Shown here: positions 59,614 through 64,000 of the stretch, in pieces
Numbering within the stretch: the stretch's first letter is position 1
Layout: each line of letters starts with the position of its first letter
NCBI RefSeq assembly: GCF_913774285.1
Contig: NZ_CAJYHX010000019.1
Coordinates: forward strand, 1-64,000
Source of the DNA: an uncultured Sphingomonas sp.
Lineage (GTDB): Bacteria; Pseudomonadota; Alphaproteobacteria; Sphingomonadales; Sphingomonadaceae
DNA length: 64,000 bases
Direction: 5' to 3'
Made by a program: the position numbers and the translations under genes
The notes under the pieces: generated by a model
Database searches by the model: none
What the model saw: only the letters and a program-made list of their open reading frames with translations
Told to the model about the DNA's origin: nothing

Positions 59614-59990
59614 TGCGACAGTTGCTCTCGACCTTCGGCATGGCAGCCGCGATCGCGGCGGGCGTTATCGCCCCGGCCTACGCCCAGCGCGACCCCGCCT
59701 ATCAGGCGGCGCGCCAAGAGGGGAAGGTGGGCGAACAGCCCGACGGCTATCTGGGCATCGTCGGCGCGGCGACGCCCGAGCTGCAGGGAATCGTCAACAA
59801 CATCAACATCCAGCGCAAGCGCCAGTACACCCAGCAGGCGGCAGCGAGCTCGACCGTCGAGCAGATGGCGTTCGTCACCGGCTGCAACCTGATTCTGCGC
59901 ACCGCCCCGGGCGAGAAGTATCGCGCGCCCGACGGCCGCTGGCTGACCCGCGGCAACGACGCGCCGGTGCGCGACCAGCGCTGCCTCTGA
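59613..59990 (+). CDS. ydbL: YdbL-like (DUF1318) periplasmic protein
   Basis: 125 aa with a signal peptide (ends near AYAQ), then RDPAYQAARQEGKVGEQPDGYLGIV and VNNINIQRKRQYTQQA, the DUF1318 core. It starts on the last base of ynbE (TGATG). It completes the ydbH-ynbE-ydbL module. Confidence 0.85.
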   Translation: MRQLLSTFGMAAAIAAGVIAPAYAQRDPAYQAARQEGKVGEQPDGYLGIVGAATPELQGIVNNINIQRKRQYTQQAAASSTVEQMAFVTGCNLILRTAPGEKYRAPDGRWLTRGNDAPVRDQRCL

Positions 59991-60002
59991 ACTGTTCCGT
60001 AT

Positions 60003-60062
60003 AGCGAGGGCTTACCCTCGCTTACGTCCTCCGCCGCCCCGTCCCGCCTAATCGGGCGGGGC
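60003..60062 (+). terminator. two hairpins after the ydbH module
   Basis: AGCGAGGG-ctta-CCCTCGCT (60003-60022) is a perfect 8-bp stem; a second stem follows at 60036-60062 (GCCCCG.CCCG with CGGGCGGGGC, one bulged T). Neither has a clear T-tract, so they may act as a terminator or an mRNA-stabilising structure. Confidence 0.45.
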
Positions 60063-60129
60063 GCATGCGCTCGGCCTCTGGTTCGTGCAGGCGCACCGCC
60101 AACAGCACGAAGGGACGGGCGCGAACTCC

Positions 60130-61695
60130 ATGCATCGCCGATATTCGCCTGCTGCCGCCCGCCGCGCTTGCGCCTGGCTGCGTCTCGCGCCGCTGGCCGC
60201 GGTTGCGCTCGGCGGGTGCACCCGCGCCGGCGAGGGGCTTGCGCCGCGGAGTTTCGATCGTCCCTGGGTCCCCGCGACCAGCGCCAGCGGCGAGATCCTG
60301 CCGGTGCCGACGGGCCAGGCCGCGGCCGTGCTGCCGGGCGGCTATGTCCTGCCGGAAAATCCCGCACTCGCAACGCTGCCCGCCGCGCCCGAGACCGATC
60401 CGCAGCACGTCTACACGCTGGCCGAGCTGCTCGACCTGGCGCACACCGCCAATCCCGGCCTGCGCGTTGCCTGGTACGAGGCGCGCAGCGCGGCGCTGGT
60501 GCCCGGGATCATCCGTGCCAGCCACGGACCGCGCATTGCCGCCACCGGCGTCGGCGGCGGCGTGGTCAGCAGTTCCTATCTCGGCAAGGGCGCGAACGGC
60601 GAGGACCGCGATTCCAGCGGCGGTACCGCGGTCGCGGCCATTTCGCTCGAATGGCTATTGTTCGATTTCGGCGGCCGCGAGGCGCAGATCGCCGCCGCGC
60701 GTCAGCAGGCGCTGGTTGCGGACATCGCCTTCACCGCGGAGCACCAGCAGGTCACCCATCAGGTGGCGCTGGCCTATTATGACGACGTCGCCGCGCGCGC
60801 CCGTTCGGCCAACGCCGATCGCGCCGTGGAGCTCGCGGCGCAAGTACAGGCATCGGCCGAGGCGCGCTTCCGCCGTGGTGTCGGCACCACCATGGAAGCG
60901 GCGCAGACCCGGCAGGCGGCTGCCCAGCTGCGGCTTGCCGCAGTCCAGGCGCGTGCGGCGGCGACCGACGCCCGGTTGCGGCTGATCACCGCAATCGGCC
61001 TGCCGCCGTTCACGAAGCTGCGCATCGCCGATGCCGCCGATCGAACGCTGTCCCCCGCGATGGCCGAGCTGGCGGAGGATGCGGTTGCAAAGGCGCTCTC
61101 CCGCAGGCCGGACATGCTGGCGGCGCTCGCCAGCCGGAAGGCGAGCGAGGAGAGCGTGCTGGCCGCCCGCGCCGACTTCAAGCCCAAGATCTTCGCCTCT
61201 GGCACCGCTTCGCACATCCGCGGCAACCGCGACCTGACCACGCTGCCGGGCGCCGGCGGGGGGTCGGCGACGCTCAACGTCTTCGGGCGGCGGACCAGCG
61301 GTTCGGTGCTGGTCGGCCTGCGGGTGCCCTTGTACGATGGCGGGCTCCGCGCCGCCCGGCTCGAACAGGCGCGCGACCGCGTGGAAGGCGCGTCCGCCAA
61401 GCTGGAAGCGACGCGTAATCGCGCGGTGCTCGAGATCGTCACCGCCGAGAACGGGCTGCGTGCGGCGCTGGAAGCAAATGCCGCTGCCGAGGAATCGCGC
61501 AGCGCCGCGCGCACCAGCTTCGCTGCCGTCTTCGCCGCGTATGGGAGCGGGGTGGGCGCCGTCGCCGAGGTAAGCCTCGCCCAGCAGCAGTTGCTCGCGG
61601 CGGAAAACGCGGTGAGCGATGCGCGGGCATCGGCACTGCGCGCGGCGGCGACGCTGGCGCTGGCGACCGGTACGCTGGGCGCCGCGCCCGAGTGA
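60130..61695 (+). CDS. TolC/OEP-family outer-membrane efflux lipoprotein
   Basis: 521 aa with a lipoprotein signal (APLAAVALGGCTRAG), then two OEP repeats (about 95-290 and 310-510) with the usual long helices (FRRGVGTTMEAAQTRQAAAQ and the late GVGAVAEVSLAQQQLLAAEN). The ATG at 60130 keeps the lipobox near the N-terminus. No membrane-fusion or inner-membrane pump gene is seen next to it. Confidence 0.88.
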   Translation: MHRRYSPAAARRACAWLRLAPLAAVALGGCTRAGEGLAPRSFDRPWVPATSASGEILPVPTGQAAAVLPGGYVLPENPALATLPAAPETDPQHVYTLAELLDLAHTANPGLRVAWYEARSAALVPGIIRASHGPRIAATGVGGGVVSSSYLGKGANGEDRDSSGGTAVAAISLEWLLFDFGGREAQIAAARQQALVADIAFTAEHQQVTHQVALAYYDDVAARARSANADRAVELAAQVQASAEARFRRGVGTTMEAAQTRQAAAQLRLAAVQARAAATDARLRLITAIGLPPFTKLRIADAADRTLSPAMAELAEDAVAKALSRRPDMLAALASRKASEESVLAARADFKPKIFASGTASHIRGNRDLTTLPGAGGGSATLNVFGRRTSGSVLVGLRVPLYDGGLRAARLEQARDRVEGASAKLEATRNRAVLEIVTAENGLRAALEANAAAEESRSAARTSFAAVFAAYGSGVGAVAEVSLAQQQLLAAENAVSDARASALRAAATLALATGTLGAAPE

Positions 61696-61822
61696 CCGGT
61701 TAGCCGGGCACCTCACCTGCGCTAGCGCTCGCTTACGCCGAGCGGGTGCGCGGGCCCCTATCGTTGCGGCCATCCAGCGGGCCGTTCCCGCGTTCCATCT
61801 GCCTGGCGCTCGGGGAGGCACC

Positions 61823-62785
61823 GTGTCTACGAAGCCGTTCGATTACGCAGCCGGACCCGATTATGCGGGCAGGACGGCGGCAATCATCGGGGGTGGGGTG
61901 ATCGGCGCGTCCTGGGCGGCGCTGTTCGCGGCCAACGGGCTGAACGTGGTGATCAGCGATCCCGATCCGGATATCGAAACCAAGGCCCGCACCCGCATCG
62001 TCGCCGCAATGCCGGCGCTGGTGGCGCTGGGCCATGCCCCGTTCGACATCGCCGCACGGGTCCGCTTCGTCGACGATCATGCGCACGCCGTCGCCGACGC
62101 GTTCATCGTACAGGAATGCGGCCCCGAGCGGCCGGGCTTCAAACAGGGGGTTTGGGAAGTCGTCGAGGGGGCCGCGCCGGCCGAGGCGCTGCTGTGCAGC
62201 TCCAGCGCCGGTATCCCGGCTTCGCTCCAGCAGATCGAGATGCGCGACCATGGCCGGCTGTTGATCGCGCATCCGATCAACCCGCCGCACCGGATGCCGC
62301 TGGTCGAGGTGGTGCCGACCCCGACCACCGATCCCGAGGTGACCGCCCGCGCCGTCGCCTTTTATGACGCGCTGGGCAAGGTGACGCGCGTGATCCGCAA
62401 GGAAGTGCCCGGGTTCGTCGCCAATCGCCTGCAGGCGGCCATCTTTCGCGAGTGCGTCGCGCTGGTGTCCGGCGGCGTGGTGACGATCGACGAGCTGGAC
62501 GACATCGTCACGACGTCGCTCGGCGTGCGGCTGGCCACCTCCGGCCCGTTCCTGTCCCTCCACCTGAACGGCGGGGACGGCGGGCTTCCCCATTCGATCG
62601 AGCAGCTCGGCCCGCCGATGGAGCGGCTATGGGAGTCGCTGGAGATCGCGACCTTCGATCCCGTCACCAGGGAGCTGATCGCGCGGCAGGCCGATCAATC
62701 CTATGGCGCGTGGCCGATCGCGCAGCTGGCCCGGACAGGCGAGGCCAGGGAAATCGCCGTGCTCAACGCGCTCGCGGGCGCCTGA
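61823..62785 (+). CDS. 3-hydroxyacyl-CoA dehydrogenase-like protein (carnitine dehydrogenase/lambda-crystallin group)
   Basis: 320 aa with AAIIGGGVIGASWAALFAANG (NAD site), the catalytic His region LLIAHPINPPHRMPLVEVVP and an alpha-helical C-terminal domain (VPGFVANRLQAAIFRE). The length and one-domain form fit L-carnitine dehydrogenase or L-gulonate 3-dehydrogenase rather than fatty acid oxidation enzymes. The GTG at 61823 with CGGGGAGG upstream was chosen. Substrate uncertain. Confidence 0.85.
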   Translation: MSTKPFDYAAGPDYAGRTAAIIGGGVIGASWAALFAANGLNVVISDPDPDIETKARTRIVAAMPALVALGHAPFDIAARVRFVDDHAHAVADAFIVQECGPERPGFKQGVWEVVEGAAPAEALLCSSSAGIPASLQQIEMRDHGRLLIAHPINPPHRMPLVEVVPTPTTDPEVTARAVAFYDALGKVTRVIRKEVPGFVANRLQAAIFRECVALVSGGVVTIDELDDIVTTSLGVRLATSGPFLSLHLNGGDGGLPHSIEQLGPPMERLWESLEIATFDPVTRELIARQADQSYGAWPIAQLARTGEAREIAVLNALAGA

Positions 62786-62789
62786 CCCT

Positions 62790-63302
62790 TCAGAACCGCG
62801 TCCTTCGGTGCGGCCGGGGGCGCGAAGATGCCGACGCCTGGCGTTGCTCGATCCAGGCGATGAAGCGGTCATGCCCCGAAAATTCGAAGCGGATCTCGTC
62901 GCCCAGGCTGCGCACGATCGGGCAGGTGAGGAAGCGATCGATGTTGCGCGACCAGATCTGCCACATGCGCGGCCGCACATAGCCCTGCTCGCGCAGTTCG
63001 TAGAGCTCGAGGATGAGGTGGAGCACCTGCAGCAGCCCGGGCAGGATCCGCGCGACTTCCTCGGGGGGCAGCTCGGCGGTCCAGATCGGCAGCAGCTCGG
63101 TTCGCAGCACATGGCGGATGGTCTGCAGGCGATCGGAAAAGGACAGGAAAATCTGTGCGTTGAGCTGGCGGGTATTGTTCCGCATGCCGACATAAACGGC
63201 GATCATGCCGACGAACACGCCACCGGTGGTCATCAGTCGAAGAACAGTTTCCAGCATCACGTCCGTCTGCAACAGCCGCCTGACTCCCTTGCCCAGGGAC
63301 AT
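62790..63302 (-). CDS. hypothetical single-TM protein
   Basis: 170 aa. One hydrophobic segment (MTTGGVFVGMIAVYVGM, about 24-40) precedes a helical cytoplasmic part with RNNTRQLNAQIFLSFSDRLQTIRHVLR, resembling DUF4760-type proteins. M16 (63257) is an alternative start. No function is suggested. Confidence 0.65.
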   Translation of the reverse strand: MSLGKGVRRLLQTDVMLETVLRLMTTGGVFVGMIAVYVGMRNNTRQLNAQIFLSFSDRLQTIRHVLRTELLPIWTAELPPEEVARILPGLLQVLHLILELYELREQGYVRPRMWQIWSRNIDRFLTCPIVRSLGDEIRFEFSGHDRFIAWIEQRQASASSRPRPHRRTRF

Positions 63303-63345
63303 GTCAGGCTAGGCGGACCATCGCACCGGCAGAGGTAAGGAGAGG

Positions 63346-64000
63346 TTAGTCGGCCATGCTGGGCAGCAGGGCGCGCGCGGCGCGGATGTCGGCATAGGCT
63401 TCGTCGCCTTCCATGGTGGCGAGCACCGGTGCCAGGATCGCCTGCGCGGCGCTGGGTTCGGCAAGCCGTGCCAGCGCGGTGGCCGCCCGCAAGGCCCACA
63501 GGCCGGCGCCCTGTTCCTGGGCGAGCGCCAGCGCCTGCTCGAAGCGGCGCTGTGCTCCGGTTCGGTCGCCCGAAGCGTATCTGGCTTCGCCGTCGGCGCG
63601 GAGAATTTCCGCCGTTGCCCATTGCGGTGGACTGGCTTCGGCGCGTGCTACCACATCGGCATCGCACAACGCGGCGCAGGCGGTGACGAACACGTCCTTG
63701 TCGTGCGGTAGCGGCGGCCGCAGCTGCTCCAGCGCCGCCAGCTGCGGCACCTTGCCGAGCCGCAGATCGGCGAGGCGGGCAAACCAGGCGGCGAGCTCGG
63801 CCATATAGTTGAAGCGGTTGGCCTCGGCAGTGCGGGCGAGCAGGTCGGCATAATGGCGCGCGAGCTCGTCGTCCCCCAGCCACAGCGCGATCGGGCAGGC
63901 CGCGCTGCTCAGCAGGTAGCAGAGGGAGTTGGAATTGCGCAGCCGGTGGGCGTCGATCGTCGCTTCCATGATCAGCGCCTTGGCGCTCTCCAGCCTGCCC
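63346..64000 (-). CDS. TPR-rich protein, C-terminal part (gene continues past the window)
   Basis: The frame is open to the window end. About 218 residues are visible: helical repeats with the TPR pattern (LGDDELARHYADLLARTAEA, GDRTGAQRRFEQALALAQEQGAG). This is the kind of C-terminal domain found in large transcriptional regulators with a winged helix or ATPase at the other end, but the N-terminus is not in view, so the full identity is open. Confidence 0.65.
   Translation of the reverse strand, partial: GRLESAKALIMEATIDAHRLRNSNSLCYLLSSAACPIALWLGDDELARHYADLLARTAEANRFNYMAELAAWFARLADLRLGKVPQLAALEQLRPPLPHDKDVFVTACAALCDADVVARAEASPPQWATAEILRADGEARYASGDRTGAQRRFEQALALAQEQGAGLWALRAATALARLAEPSAAQAILAPVLATMEGDEAYADIRAARALLPSMAD

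Overview
The window comes from a GC-rich alphaproteobacterium, most likely a sphingomonad (Sphingomonas or a close relative). This rests on the protein repertoire (many TonB-dependent receptors, DUF2141 and M61 proteins, PepSY/DUF2946 genes) and on an rRNA operon ending 23S-5S-tRNA-fMet.

Layout. (1) 1-725: the end of an rRNA operon, i.e. the 3' part of 23S, then 5S and tRNA-fMet. (2) 704-30642: a genomic island of about 29.9 kb inserted in the 3' end of the tRNA-fMet gene. It is bounded by a 22-bp direct repeat of the tRNA 3' end (704-725 and 30621-30642). A large serine recombinase sits at the left end, and its last codons are written in the tRNA sequence. The left arm also holds a double-XRE regulator and broken gene remnants. 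The cargo is catabolic. Beyond the right repeat lies a terminator-like hairpin that probably ended the rRNA operon before insertion. (3) 30.7-45.3 kb: ordinary accessory genes, including NmrA/HxlR, two aldo-keto reductases, a flavodoxin, an efflux MFS, a deletion-fused SDR/ALDH remnant, an M61 peptidase, a two-component system next to an outer-membrane protein, and a LysR. (4) 45.3-64 kb: a frameshifted GH2 gene, a GltX-type tRNA synthetase, a DUF2946/TonB-receptor/PepSY operon, a CPA1 antiporter, GNAT, ydbH-ynbE-ydbL, a TolC-like lipoprotein, a 3-hydroxyacyl-CoA dehydrogenase-like gene and a partial TPR protein.

Main interpretation. The island looks like a mobile, self-contained pathway for decorated aromatic C-glycosides, plausibly flavonoid C-glycosides. 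It carries two pairs of C-glycoside deglycosidase-like subunits (TIM-barrel alpha plus DUF6379 beta) at 7532-8843 and 17684-19110. Two oxidoreductases could make the 3-keto sugar that such enzymes need: a Gfo/Idh/MocA protein and a GMC flavoprotein. They are co-transcribed with an MFS importer. The second pair heads an operon that continues with a flavin hydroxylase, an extradiol dioxygenase, a C-C hydrolase-like protein, a cyclase-family hydrolase and an FAH-family hydrolase, which is the logic of aglycone ring cleavage. A TonB receptor, a secreted esterase and exported GH106, GH1 and GH43 glycosidases would bring the molecule in and trim it. The LysR regulator resembles rhizobial NodD, the flavonoid sensor, and sequences resembling the nod box lie upstream of GH106, in the divergent catabolic promoter and before the regulator itself. 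A TetR repressor faces the first deglycosidase operon across a palindrome.

All functions are read from sequence patterns and remembered families; no database search was possible.
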